In this document: piece after piece, positions 1-7,859 of the stretch
Position numbering within the stretch: position 1 is the first letter of the stretch
How the letters are laid out: each line of letters starts with the position of its first letter
Origin: Chitinophagaceae bacterium
GTDB lineage: Bacteria; Bacteroidota; Bacteroidia; Chitinophagales; Chitinophagaceae
Assembly: GCA_020403425.1 (NCBI GenBank)
Contig: JADBXR010000009.1
Coordinates: 124,001 to 188,000 of the forward strand
Reading direction: 5' to 3'
Length of the DNA: 64,000 bases
Notes under the pieces: generated by a model
Databases searched by the model: none
Seen by the model: only the letters and a program-made list of their open reading frames with translations
Told to the model about the DNA's origin: nothing
Translations under genes and position numbers: made by a program

Positions 1-137
1 ATGTATTCCTTGCGTGTATGGATCCGCAGGTTCTCGGCCTTTGTTTTGGCATATTCGGTCCGGGCATGCTCTTTCAGCAAAACCTTGACCTTGTCGAATT
101 CCAGTTGAGTGAGGGCCGATTCCGGGTATAGACGCAT
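1..137 (-). CDS. MutS2-like protein, N-terminal fragment
   Basis: Only the first 45 codons are in the window; the gene runs off the left edge on the minus strand. The peptide begins MRLYPESALTQLEFDKV and continues with a charged helix ending HTRKEY. This resembles the N-terminus of Bacteroidota MutS2/MutS-family ATPases, which start with a short 'LYPESA...LEFDKV' segment before the core domain. Family knowledge: MutS2 proteins bind branched DNA or collided ribosomes rather than doing classical mismatch repair. The start ATG (135-137) lies 26 bases downstream of a good TAnnTTTG box on the same strand. The call rests on 45 residues only, so the subfamily is not certain. Confidence 0.55.
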   Translation of the reverse strand, partial: MRLYPESALTQLEFDKVKVLLKEHARTEYAKTKAENLRIHTRKEY

Positions 138-163
138 AGAGATCCTTACAGTTTTAAGTGCTG

Positions 164-171
164 CAAAGGTA
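164..171 (-). promoter_or_regulatory. -7 box of the MutS2-like gene
   Basis: Read on the minus strand the bases are TACCTTTG, a full match to the Bacteroidota -7 consensus TAnnTTTG. It sits 26 bases before the ATG. No clear -33 TTG was found at the usual distance. Confidence 0.5.
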
Positions 172-343
172 ATGTTGTAGCGGGTATCTCCGTGAAAACC
201 TATTACCATCTGGTACCTGCTGCGCAGGAGTGCCCTTCCTTAGATTTCACAGGAATTGTTAAAACTGGATCGTCTTGTAAGACCTGAACCATTGTACCGT
301 CCAATTGTTACTGATGTTTAGTCGTACATTTAAAAAAAGGAAC

Positions 344-997
344 ATGATGCGTACCTGGTTATTCATTTTATGGCTGGTGCCCGGCTTTCTGGCCTGTGCT
401 CAGCCCAGAACCGATAAGAAATTGACAACTATGCATAGCCAATCGATCCCCCAAGGGGTTACAACGGATACGGCCACTTTTGGTGAGGGCTGTTTCTGGT
501 GTACCGAAGCTTTTTTTCAACGCCTGGAAGGTGTTTACGAAGTGGTAAGTGGTTATGGCGGTGGTTTTGTGGAGAATCCCACTTACGAGCAGGTATGTGA
601 TAAGAATACCGGCCATGTGGAACTGGCCCGCATTGTATACGACCCCGCCAAGATCAGTTATGACGAACTGCTCGAGGTATTCTGGAAAACGCATGACCCC
701 ACCACCCGCGACCAGCAAGGCAACGATATCGGGCCGCAATACCGCAGTGTGATCTACTACCACAATGAAGAACAGCGGAAAAAAGCCGAACAATACAAGG
801 CGGAACTGGACAAAAGCGGGGCCTGGAGCAGACCGATCGTTACGGATATTGAACCCTTCAAGAATTTTTATCCGGCAGAGAACTATCACCAGAACTATTA
901 CAACAGCAACCAGAACCAGGGCTATTGCCGTTTTGTAATTGCGCCCAAGCTGGAGAAGTTTGAGAAAGTGTTCAAACACAAGCTTAAAAAAGGATAG
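344..997 (+). CDS. msrA: Peptide-methionine (S)-S-oxide reductase MsrA, lipoprotein
   Basis: Reduces methionine-S-sulfoxide in proteins. The catalytic motif GCFWC is present with the nucleophile Cys at residue 50, followed by the family blocks VSGYGGG, YDPAKISYDELL and the late YHQNYY. The open frame extends upstream with a TTG, but ATG at 344 is preferred: AAAGGA lies just before it and the protein then starts with a lipoprotein signal (hydrophobic stretch, then FLAC with Cys18). This places the enzyme in the envelope, repairing exported proteins. Length is 217 residues, normal for MsrA plus a signal. No MsrB is adjacent. A diverged copy of its last 88 bases lies 370 bases downstream. Confidence 0.93.
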   Translation: MMRTWLFILWLVPGFLACAQPRTDKKLTTMHSQSIPQGVTTDTATFGEGCFWCTEAFFQRLEGVYEVVSGYGGGFVENPTYEQVCDKNTGHVELARIVYDPAKISYDELLEVFWKTHDPTTRDQQGNDIGPQYRSVIYYHNEEQRKKAEQYKAELDKSGAWSRPIVTDIEPFKNFYPAENYHQNYYNSNQNQGYCRFVIAPKLEKFEKVFKHKLKKG

Positions 998-1372
998 CGG
1001 GGCCGATTGGCGGATGATCGATCTGCATACTGAACGGTTTGTTTCACTGTTGTTGGTCAGGCGAACAACAACGGCGGGAGAACGCATTGTAAAAGGTTCT
1101 CCTCGTATTTCCCCTTTGTTTCGTCCGTTCTTTCTTCGCCCTTTCTTCGCTTGGCCGCCGAAGAAAGGGTAGACAAACTATGAGCCATAATTGAACCAGC
1201 ATAGGACAAGTATAAGACAAAGATTGAACCAAAAGCGGATTTGAAGGGCACTTGAAGGGCATTTGAAGGGCACTTGAGGCTTATGTAAGGGCGGCGGCCG
1301 GGTAGCGGAATCAATTGGGGGGGGGGACTGGGTTCCATGCCTTACCTTCTCTCCGGCCGCTTATAGTGACGT
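998..1372. other. Non-coding gap after msrA with hairpin and short repeats
   Basis: I see no gene here. The gap holds an 11-bp perfect inverted repeat (CCCTTTCTTCG at 1139-1149 and its complement at 1159-1169, 9-base loop), three and a half copies of an 11-base tandem unit (1241-1280) and a run of ten G (1317-1326). The hairpin could end msrA transcription, although no T-run follows it. Confidence 0.6.
1241..1280 (+). repeat. 11-bp tandem repeat
   Basis: The unit TTGAAGGGCAY occurs at 1241-1251, 1252-1262 and 1263-1273, followed by a partial copy (TTGAGGC). It is clear by eye. A run of ten G follows 36 bases further on (1317-1326). Confidence 0.85.
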
Positions 1373-1459
1373 CGTTTTGTGGTCGCTCCCAAGCTGGAAA
1401 AATTTGAGAAACTGTTCAAACACAAACTCAAAAAGGATAGCCGGTTCGATTGGCGGATG
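1373..1459 (+). pseudogene. Relic of a second msrA copy (3' end only)
   Basis: This stretch matches the end of msrA (929-1016) at about 75 of 88 positions, with one A missing from the A-run. It would encode RFVVAPKLEKFEKLFKHKLKK, against RFVIAPKLEKFEKVFKHKLKKG in the intact gene. Most differences are at third codon positions or conservative (Ile/Val, Val/Leu), so the copy seems to have diverged while still coding. Stop codons lie directly upstream (TAG TGA at 1364-1369), so nothing longer survives. The missing A removes the stop and the frame would read on for about 25 codons. Confidence 0.75.
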
Positions 1460-1485
1460 CTTAATCCGTGCAAAAAAACAGTCAT

Positions 1486-1532
1486 CCCCAATCCGCAAAT
1501 CCGCTAATTCGTTGATCCGTCAATTCACCAAT
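1486..1532 (-). repeat. 8-base word repeat at the end of the peptide-binding protein gene
   Basis: On the minus strand the sequence is a string of 8-base words of the form ATYNRCGR: ATTGGTGA, ATTGACGG, ATCAACGA, ATTAGCGG, ATTTGCGG. The first words form the last codons and the stop of the gene ending at 1520. The same vocabulary recurs at 51193-51232. Confidence 0.7.
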
Positions 1533-3190
1533 CTCGCTCTCCTCAATTCCAGCAGGTTCAACGCATTCGGATAAAAGCCGGTGATATTGGGCTGCACCAG
1601 GTGAAATGCCATATCGTACCAGATGGGTATCACAGGGGCATCGTTGATCACAAGCTGGTCCATTTCACGGTAAAGCTGGTAACGGACCGAGTCGTTGTTC
1701 TCAAGCAATGCTTTCTCATACAGCTGGTCGAATGCAGGATTCTTGTAGCGGGTATAGTTGGGGGGCGCCGGGTTCTTACTGTAAAACATGGCCATATAAT
1801 TCTCTGCATCGGGATAATCGGCGATCCAGCTGCCGCGAAAGAACTGGGCCTGCGATTTGGCTGTCTGCTCCAGCAGTAAACTTTTCTGTATCACTTCCAC
1901 CTGTACCGGTATGCCCACTTCTTCCAACTGCCGGGCTACGAAACTGGCAATGTCCGCATAGATATTGATGGTGAGCAGTTTTACCGTGGGTAATCCCCTG
2001 CCATCCGGGAAACCGGCCTGTTTCAATAACTGTTTGGCCCTGGCTGGATCATAGGGATAGCCTTTGACCATTTCCGTATTACGCGATGGCAGACCTCCCG
2101 GTACAAAACCCGCTTCGGCCGGTATGCCGATGGAGTTGCGCATGTACATCATGAGCTGCCGGCGATTGATGGCATGGTTCATGGCCTGCCGCACCAGCCG
2201 GTTGCCATTGGCGCTGTTCTGTACCAGCGGATTATTCTCATCCACCAGTATGCCAAAATATTCTGTGTTCAGGTATGGATGTTTTTTCAGCAGTATCTTT
2301 CCCTCCCACTGTTTTCGCAGTTCACCCTTCTTGGTCAGCACTTCATCTTTGAAAGAAGGGTCCAGGTCGTTCACAAAACTCAATCCACCCTGGCGGAACT
2401 GGAGGAACTCCGTGGCTTTATTGTCGAAGAAACTGATCTTTACCGCATCGAGGTAGGGTAATGACCGGCCACTGCTGTCACGCTCCCAGTACTTAGGGTT
2501 CTTATGCAGTATCAGGGCCTCTCCCTCATCCCAGGAAGCGAACCGGAACGGCCCGGTGCCACAGGGATGCCTGCGGAAATCCTTCCCATATTTTTCCACC
2601 ACTTCCCGCGGTACAATGCTGCAGTATTGCATGCTCAGAATGCCCAGTATGGGATGAAAGGGTCGCAATAGTTTCAACTGAAAAGTAGAATCGTTCGGTG
2701 CGGTAAATCCTTCTGTGGTATCCACCCGGTCATTGAAGATCCAGGCGCCGCTGCTGGCGGTATGCTTATCGATGATGCGCTGCAGGCTGTATGCCACATC
2801 CGCTGCTGTCATCCTTCTTCCTTTCCCGCCCGTGAAAGCCTCGTTGTCGTGGAAATACACATCGTTCCTGAGATGGAAGGTATAAGTGAGCCTGTCTTCG
2901 CTGATGTTCCAACTACGGGCAACCGAGGGTACCAGGTTCAGTCCGCTGTCTATTTCCACCAGTGTATTATAGATCTGGTGAACCGGCCACATGATCGATT
3001 GGTTCTTGGCAAAGGCCGGGTCAAGCGTGGCGATCCCTGTGGATTCGTTATAATTAAACACCTGGCGTTTTTCTGTCCGGACCTGCTGACAAGCCATGGT
3101 GATAAAAGCCGGCAGCAGCCATAAAAAATAACGGAGACCTATGGTATGTTGGAAAACGGGAGGGACAATTATCTTATTATTCACATTCAT
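1520..3190 (-). CDS. Peptide/solute-binding lipoprotein of an ABC importer (SBP family 5)
   Basis: Extracytoplasmic solute-binding protein of the DppA/OppA type. A hydrophobic segment ends in ITMAC, read as a lipobox with the lipidated Cys near residue 34. The mature part shows family features: early 'TLDPAFAKNQSIMWPVHQIYNTLVE', then SWNISEDRLTYTFHLR and HDNEAF, and the late 'PIWYDMAFHLVQP'. Length (556) is normal for the family. The start ATG at 3190 leaves a slightly long leader before the hydrophobic part. No permease or ATPase gene is nearby, so the transporter partner must be elsewhere or the protein serves another role such as signalling. It is divergent from the M1 peptidase with only 27 bases between the starts. 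The substrate cannot be told. Confidence 0.85.
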   Translation of the reverse strand: MNVNNKIIVPPVFQHTIGLRYFLWLLPAFITMACQQVRTEKRQVFNYNESTGIATLDPAFAKNQSIMWPVHQIYNTLVEIDSGLNLVPSVARSWNISEDRLTYTFHLRNDVYFHDNEAFTGGKGRRMTAADVAYSLQRIIDKHTASSGAWIFNDRVDTTEGFTAPNDSTFQLKLLRPFHPILGILSMQYCSIVPREVVEKYGKDFRRHPCGTGPFRFASWDEGEALILHKNPKYWERDSSGRSLPYLDAVKISFFDNKATEFLQFRQGGLSFVNDLDPSFKDEVLTKKGELRKQWEGKILLKKHPYLNTEYFGILVDENNPLVQNSANGNRLVRQAMNHAINRRQLMMYMRNSIGIPAEAGFVPGGLPSRNTEMVKGYPYDPARAKQLLKQAGFPDGRGLPTVKLLTINIYADIASFVARQLEEVGIPVQVEVIQKSLLLEQTAKSQAQFFRGSWIADYPDAENYMAMFYSKNPAPPNYTRYKNPAFDQLYEKALLENNDSVRYQLYREMDQLVINDAPVIPIWYDMAFHLVQPNITGFYPNALNLLELRRARLVN

Positions 3191-3217
3191 GCCCCCCGAA
3201 TATCATAATTTTAAACA

Positions 3218-4894
3218 ATGAATACAAAAATCAGATTCCTGTTGCTGGCTGTCATGTGCAGCTGGGGTATGGCACAGGCGCAATTGGGTGTAGAAAAAGA
3301 AGTTTTCACCAAAGCGGATACGCTCCGGGGCAGTCTGAATGAGAACCGTACCTGGTGGGATGTGCTGTACTACAGCATTGGCGTAACACCTGATTTTACC
3401 CAAAGAACGATCAAGGGCAAAGTGGATATTTCTTTCAAGGTATTGCGTCCGGGTAAGACCATGCAGATAGACCTGCAGGAGCCGTTGCAGTTGACCAAAG
3501 CTTACCTGGGTGACACCAAACTGACGTATCAACGTGAAGGAAATGTTTACTGGATCGATATTCCCATGAACCTGGTAAAAGGCAGTACGCAGAAACTGGC
3601 CCTGGCCTATGAGGGATCTCCTAAAATAGCGAAACGGGCACCCTGGGATGGCGGCTGGATCTTCCAGAAAGATGAGAAAGGGCGTCCCTGGATGACGGTG
3701 GCCTGCCAGGGCCTGGGCGCCAGTGTCTGGTATCCCTGCAAGGATCACCAGAGCGATGAACCGGACAATGGCGCCACTATGCTCATCACGGTTCCGGATA
3801 CCCTGATCGCCGTGGCCAATGGACGGCTGATCAGCCGTAAAAGTTACAGCCCGGGCAACCTGACCTGGCGCTGGGAGGTGAAGAACCCGATCAATAATTA
3901 CAACCTGGTCCCCTATATCGGTAAATACGTGAATTTTACGGATACCCTGATGGGTGAAAAAGGCAAACTGGACCTGAGTTATTGGGTATTGGATTATAAT
4001 CTCGACAAAGCCAAAGAACAGTTCAAACAGGCCAAGACCATGTTGCGTGCCTTTGAATACTGGATGGGGCCCTACCCTTTTTATGAGGACGGTTACAAAC
4101 TGGTAGAATCCCCACACCTGGGCATGGAACACCAGAGTGCGGTGGCTTACGGTAACAAATACCAGAACGGTTACCTGGGCCGCGATCTGAGCGGCAGCGG
4201 CTGGGGACTGAAATGGGATTTCATCATCGTTCACGAAAGCGGCCATGAATGGTTCGCCAACAGCATTACCAGTAAGGACCTGGCCGATATGTGGATACAT
4301 GAGGGCTTCACCAATTATTCTGAGACCCTGTTCACAGAGTACGTTTACGGAAAACAGGCCGGTAATGAATACAATTACGGCACCCGCAGGGGCATCCAGA
4401 ACGATAAACCCATCATCGGCCCCTATGGCGTGAACAAGGAGGGCAGCGGAGATATGTATCCCAAATCGGGCAATATGCTGCACAGTATCCGCCATGCCAT
4501 GAACGATGATGAGAAGTTCCGGGACATGCTCCGCTATCTGGGCAGAAAATTCTACCACCAAACGGTTACCACCGAAGATATCCAGGAAGTGGTGAGCCAG
4601 TATTTTGGCAGCAGCGTTACCAAGATATTCGACCAGTACCTGCGCACCACGCAGGTGCCCGTGTTTGAATATTCGGTTTCGGCCGATCAGAGAACCCTGT
4701 CATACCGCTATACCAACTGCGTTGATGGCTTCAATCTTCCCATCTTCCTGAATACGCCCAAAGGCGGTCTGTTACTGGGGCCGGAATCCAACAAATGGAA
4801 CACCAAGGAACTGAAGCCGGGAGACTGGGCAGCCTTCCCCATCAAAGAGATCGAGAAGAACTATTACGTGGTGGTGAAACAAGGCAGCCTTTGA
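3218..4894 (+). CDS. Secreted M1-family metallopeptidase
   Basis: Zinc aminopeptidase of the gluzincin M1 family. It has an N-terminal signal peptide ending near AQAQ. The zinc site is HESGH (His339, Glu340, His343) with the third ligand Glu362 exactly 18 residues later. The substrate-binding block GMEHQS is the counterpart of the GxMEN exopeptidase motif. At 558 residues it lacks the long C-terminal helical domain of PepN-type enzymes, like other short Bacteroidota M1 proteins. It most likely trims peptides in the periplasm or outside the cell. A large open frame on the opposite strand (3203-4561) is only a coding shadow. Confidence 0.9.
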   Translation: MNTKIRFLLLAVMCSWGMAQAQLGVEKEVFTKADTLRGSLNENRTWWDVLYYSIGVTPDFTQRTIKGKVDISFKVLRPGKTMQIDLQEPLQLTKAYLGDTKLTYQREGNVYWIDIPMNLVKGSTQKLALAYEGSPKIAKRAPWDGGWIFQKDEKGRPWMTVACQGLGASVWYPCKDHQSDEPDNGATMLITVPDTLIAVANGRLISRKSYSPGNLTWRWEVKNPINNYNLVPYIGKYVNFTDTLMGEKGKLDLSYWVLDYNLDKAKEQFKQAKTMLRAFEYWMGPYPFYEDGYKLVESPHLGMEHQSAVAYGNKYQNGYLGRDLSGSGWGLKWDFIIVHESGHEWFANSITSKDLADMWIHEGFTNYSETLFTEYVYGKQAGNEYNYGTRRGIQNDKPIIGPYGVNKEGSGDMYPKSGNMLHSIRHAMNDDEKFRDMLRYLGRKFYHQTVTTEDIQEVVSQYFGSSVTKIFDQYLRTTQVPVFEYSVSADQRTLSYRYTNCVDGFNLPIFLNTPKGGLLLGPESNKWNTKELKPGDWAAFPIKEIEKNYYVVVKQGSL

Positions 4895-5002
4895 TACCTA
4901 AAGAATAATCAACCGTTAGTACTTGTATTATCAGTAAATTCTTTCATATTCGCGCATAGCCATCTATGGTGATGGTCAACTGCCAATTATCAATTAGCCA
5001 AC

Positions 5003-6538
5003 ATGGGGAGTATACGTAAACAGACCATCATTTCCAGTATACTGGTGTATATCGGGTTCCTGATCGGTTTTGTGAACAATTATTTCTATACGACCTCCAC
5101 CCCTTTCTTCTTTTATGAATCAGGGAATGTGTTTACCCCCAGCCAATATGCGCTGACGCGTATCTTCTTTGATTTTGGCCAGATCATGTTTGCTTTCGGA
5201 GCTCTGGGGGTGATCCCGGTGATCTATAAATTCTATCCGTACTACAAGGACAACCTGCCCGAAAAAAAGATCGACCTGCTTTCCTGGGCATTGCTGGCCT
5301 CTTTTATCGGCTTTATCCTGGTGCTTTGGGGCGGCTGGTATTTTGAGCCCCTGTTCATCCGGAAATTCACGGAGAAATCGGCATTGGTGGTGGACTACTA
5401 TTTCTGGTTGTTCCCCTTTGCCATGGGTATGCTGTTCTTTTCGGTGATCGAGAGCTTTTGCTGGGCCGTGCACAAATCGGTGCTGTCCAATTTTCTGAAA
5501 GAGACCGGTCTACGCATCCTCACGAGTATACTGATCCTGCTGTTCTACTTTAAGGTACTGAGTTTCGAATACTTCATTTACCTGTTCGCTTTCCAGTACC
5601 TGGTGGTGTTCCTGGTGTTATTGGTTTACCTGTATCGCACCGGTCATTTGTACCTCACGTTCCGGATCAGCCGGGTAACGCGTAAGTTCTGGAAAAAGAT
5701 CCTGAGCATGCAGGCGCTGATCTTCGGCGGTACGCTGATCGCTGCAGTGGCTGCCACCATCGACAGCCTCATCATCGCCAGTTTAAAAGGACTGACCGCC
5801 ACCGGTATCTTTGTGTTTGCCCAGTATGCCGCCAATTTGATCCAGGTGCCGCAGAGAAGTATCCAATCCATTTCGGCGGGTATCCTGTCACGTGCCTGGA
5901 AGGACAAGGATTACAAAGAGATCCACCGTATCTACCAACGCTCCTGCATCAACCTGTTGTTGCTGTCCCTCTTCATTTTCGGAAATATCTGGCTGAACGT
6001 GGTGGATGGCATGCAGGTACTGAATATCCAGAAAGATTATGCGGACGGGCTGGGTGTACTGTTCATCCTGGGCATGGTCCGCATCATTGATGCCGGCACC
6101 GGGCTGAACGCGATGGTGATCAATACTTCCACTTTCTGGCGCTTCGATTTCTACAGCGGTGTGGTATTGCTGGCCTTCCGGTTGCCACTTACGTATTTCC
6201 TGATCAAGAACTATGGCATCATCGGATCGGCTTTTGCAGAGCTGGCGGCCTATTCAGTATACAATTTCATCCGCTTCGAGTTCCTGAGAAGGAAATTCAA
6301 TATGCAGCCCTTTACCCTGAAAACCCTCTATTCACTTTTATTGGCGATAGCCGCTTATGGGTTCTGTTATTGGCTGATGAAGGACATACATGGCTGGACA
6401 GGGTTGTTCCTCCGGGGCATCAGTTTCTCAGCCATCATGATCGGCGGGATCTTCTATTTCCAGTTAACGCCTGATGCGGGACAGTTATATGCTGTTCTAC
6501 TAAAAAGGGTCAATTCGTTCAGAGGCAAGAACAGTTGA
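5003..6538 (+). CDS. Polysaccharide flippase (Wzx/MATE-like)
   Basis: Integral membrane protein of 511 residues with about 12-14 hydrophobic segments, in the oligosaccharide-flippase (MOP exporter) superfamily. It starts with a basic N-terminus (MGSIRKQTIISSILVYIGF) followed by paired helices, as in Wzx proteins, and has the polar loop 'FAQYAANLIQVPQRSIQSI' seen in the middle of this family. Expected role: flipping lipid-linked sugar repeat units or a related lipid across the inner membrane. No glycosyltransferases or polymerase are beside it, so the substrate is unknown. Confidence 0.8.
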   Translation: MGSIRKQTIISSILVYIGFLIGFVNNYFYTTSTPFFFYESGNVFTPSQYALTRIFFDFGQIMFAFGALGVIPVIYKFYPYYKDNLPEKKIDLLSWALLASFIGFILVLWGGWYFEPLFIRKFTEKSALVVDYYFWLFPFAMGMLFFSVIESFCWAVHKSVLSNFLKETGLRILTSILILLFYFKVLSFEYFIYLFAFQYLVVFLVLLVYLYRTGHLYLTFRISRVTRKFWKKILSMQALIFGGTLIAAVAATIDSLIIASLKGLTATGIFVFAQYAANLIQVPQRSIQSISAGILSRAWKDKDYKEIHRIYQRSCINLLLLSLFIFGNIWLNVVDGMQVLNIQKDYADGLGVLFILGMVRIIDAGTGLNAMVINTSTFWRFDFYSGVVLLAFRLPLTYFLIKNYGIIGSAFAELAAYSVYNFIRFEFLRRKFNMQPFTLKTLYSLLLAIAAYGFCYWLMKDIHGWTGLFLRGISFSAIMIGGIFYFQLTPDAGQLYAVLLKRVNSFRGKNS

Positions 6539-6894
6539 TGATGATTCATTAAGAATCGCGTCTCAGGTCAGAAGGTTTCGCAGAGAGGTTTGGAACAAAT
6601 CATTGCTAACACGTTGTGCCATTAAAATTCAAACATCTTGTAATTCAAAAACCCTTGTCGCTCATGGCCGCTGGGCCCCGTCCCTGTTACCGGGCTGCTT
6701 TTTCTTCTGCCAAAATGTGCTTCGCATCATTTTGTCTGCCTTCGCCTTCGCTTAGCACCGAACAAAAAGAGGCCCGTACACAGGGACTGATTAGATTCAT
6801 TTTACCGAACACCCTGAATGATATGTTTTTATTTTTCTAACCGAAGAGATTTTAAATCATCTAATAGCACAACACGTTAATTACTAATTGATCA
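6539..6894. other. Intergenic region, no gene recognised
   Basis: A 74-codon frame at 6616-6840 has no recognisable features and composition unlike its neighbours; I do not call it. Visible structure: an imperfect palindrome at 6712-6735 (CAAAATG, then TGC/GCA, then CATTTTG) and a GC-rich CCCGT/ACCGGG hairpin just before it. These resemble small dispersed palindromes rather than terminators. Confidence 0.5.
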
Positions 6895-7611
6895 TTACTT
6901 CGTCACCCTTCCCGCTCCACGAAACTTAGGCTGCCAGTATTTTTCGTTCAGGTCGCTGATCATGACCCCGCCGCTGGTGGCCGCGTGTACGAATTTGTTA
7001 TTGAGCAGGTAAACACCCACATGCGAAATATCCCGTCCGCTGGTGTTAAAGAATACGAGGTCTCCTTCGCGTAGGTCCTCCAGTTCGATCTTTTCCGCAA
7101 AATTGTATTGTTCCTGCGAGGTACGTGGCAGGGCAACCTGGTATACATCACGCATGATCACCTGGGTGAACGCAGAACAGTCGATACAGTTATCGGTACT
7201 GCCACCCATACAGTACTTGGTCCCCCACCATTTATCGATCACTTCCAATAAAGGGATATTGGTCAGTTTCTCTACCGAAGCATCGGTGGCAATGGCATAT
7301 TTCAGTTGTAACATACTGGCATTCTCAATGCCGAACGACATGAGCCGGTTCTCCGCCTTACCATAACCGGCAGCTTCCTCTTTCCCTCCTTTTTTGCTAA
7401 TGCCCGAACCTGTTTTCTGGCTGGAAGTGACCAGGTAACCCGGTGTCACCTCTATCCCATTGATGAATTCCCGATTGGCAGTGGAGCGTACTTTCTTCAG
7501 AGAAGTAGCAGAAGCGGCACTATCTTTCGTAGAGATCTTGCGAATAGAACTACAGCCCGACAGTACGAGCATGGCAAACAAAAGCAGATATGGAACCTGT
7601 ATTTTTTTCAT
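6895..7611 (-). CDS. C40 (NlpC/P60) peptidoglycan peptidase, lipoprotein
   Basis: Murein-cleaving cysteine peptidase. The signal MKKIQVPYLLLFAMLVLSGC has a lipobox with lipidated Cys20. The NlpC/P60 domain fills residues 120-238: catalytic Cys145 in DCSAF, His197 in ISHVGVY and a third polar residue site around His209. Residues 25-100 are a low-complexity linker without recognised domain. Length 238 is typical of Spr/NlpC lipoproteins. Likely role: cutting the D-Glu-mDAP bond in stem peptides at the envelope during growth. It is divergent from dnaE with about 250 bases between. Confidence 0.92.
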   Translation of the reverse strand: MKKIQVPYLLLFAMLVLSGCSSIRKISTKDSAASATSLKKVRSTANREFINGIEVTPGYLVTSSQKTGSGISKKGGKEEAAGYGKAENRLMSFGIENASMLQLKYAIATDASVEKLTNIPLLEVIDKWWGTKYCMGGSTDNCIDCSAFTQVIMRDVYQVALPRTSQEQYNFAEKIELEDLREGDLVFFNTSGRDISHVGVYLLNNKFVHAATSGGVMISDLNEKYWQPKFRGAGRVTK

Positions 7612-7817
7612 ATACCAATACTTGCAAGATAAGTGCCAACAGGCTGAAAAAAGGGCAAGGGGAATAACTTTTGCCTTTTCGGGAACAGCGCTGCAGTATG
7701 TGGATAAGTCACCCGGCCCGCGGAGGGCCTGCTGTAAGGCCAGTTGTGGAAAAAATTGGCTTCTTTCCGGGGGTCAGATGAACGATATTTGTCGCCTGTC
7801 CGGAATTCACTTAAAAA

Positions 7818-7845
7818 CCCCAAACGCCAAACCCCAAACCCCAAA
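7818..7845 (+). repeat. 7-base word repeat just upstream of dnaE
   Basis: Four tandem 7-base units: CCCCAAA, CGCCAAA, CCCCAAA, CCCCAAA, ending 14 bases before the dnaE ATG. It would lie in the dnaE leader. No mirrored partner was found nearby. Confidence 0.8.
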
Positions 7846-7859
7846 CTCCCGACCGCTCC

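Noticed and set aside
368..1087. 239-codon minus-strand frame over msrA
   Set aside because: Antisense shadow of a well-supported gene.
1139..1169. Intrinsic terminator of msrA
   Set aside because: The stem is perfect (11 bp) but no T-run follows; listed only as a hairpin in the gap.
3203..4561. 452-codon open frame on the minus strand
   Set aside because: It is fully antisense to the M1 peptidase gene, which has an intact zinc site and signal peptide. The frame has no recognisable domain.
6616..6840. 74-codon frame between the flippase and NlpC/P60 genes
   Set aside because: No family features; it runs through small palindromes and has no good start signal.
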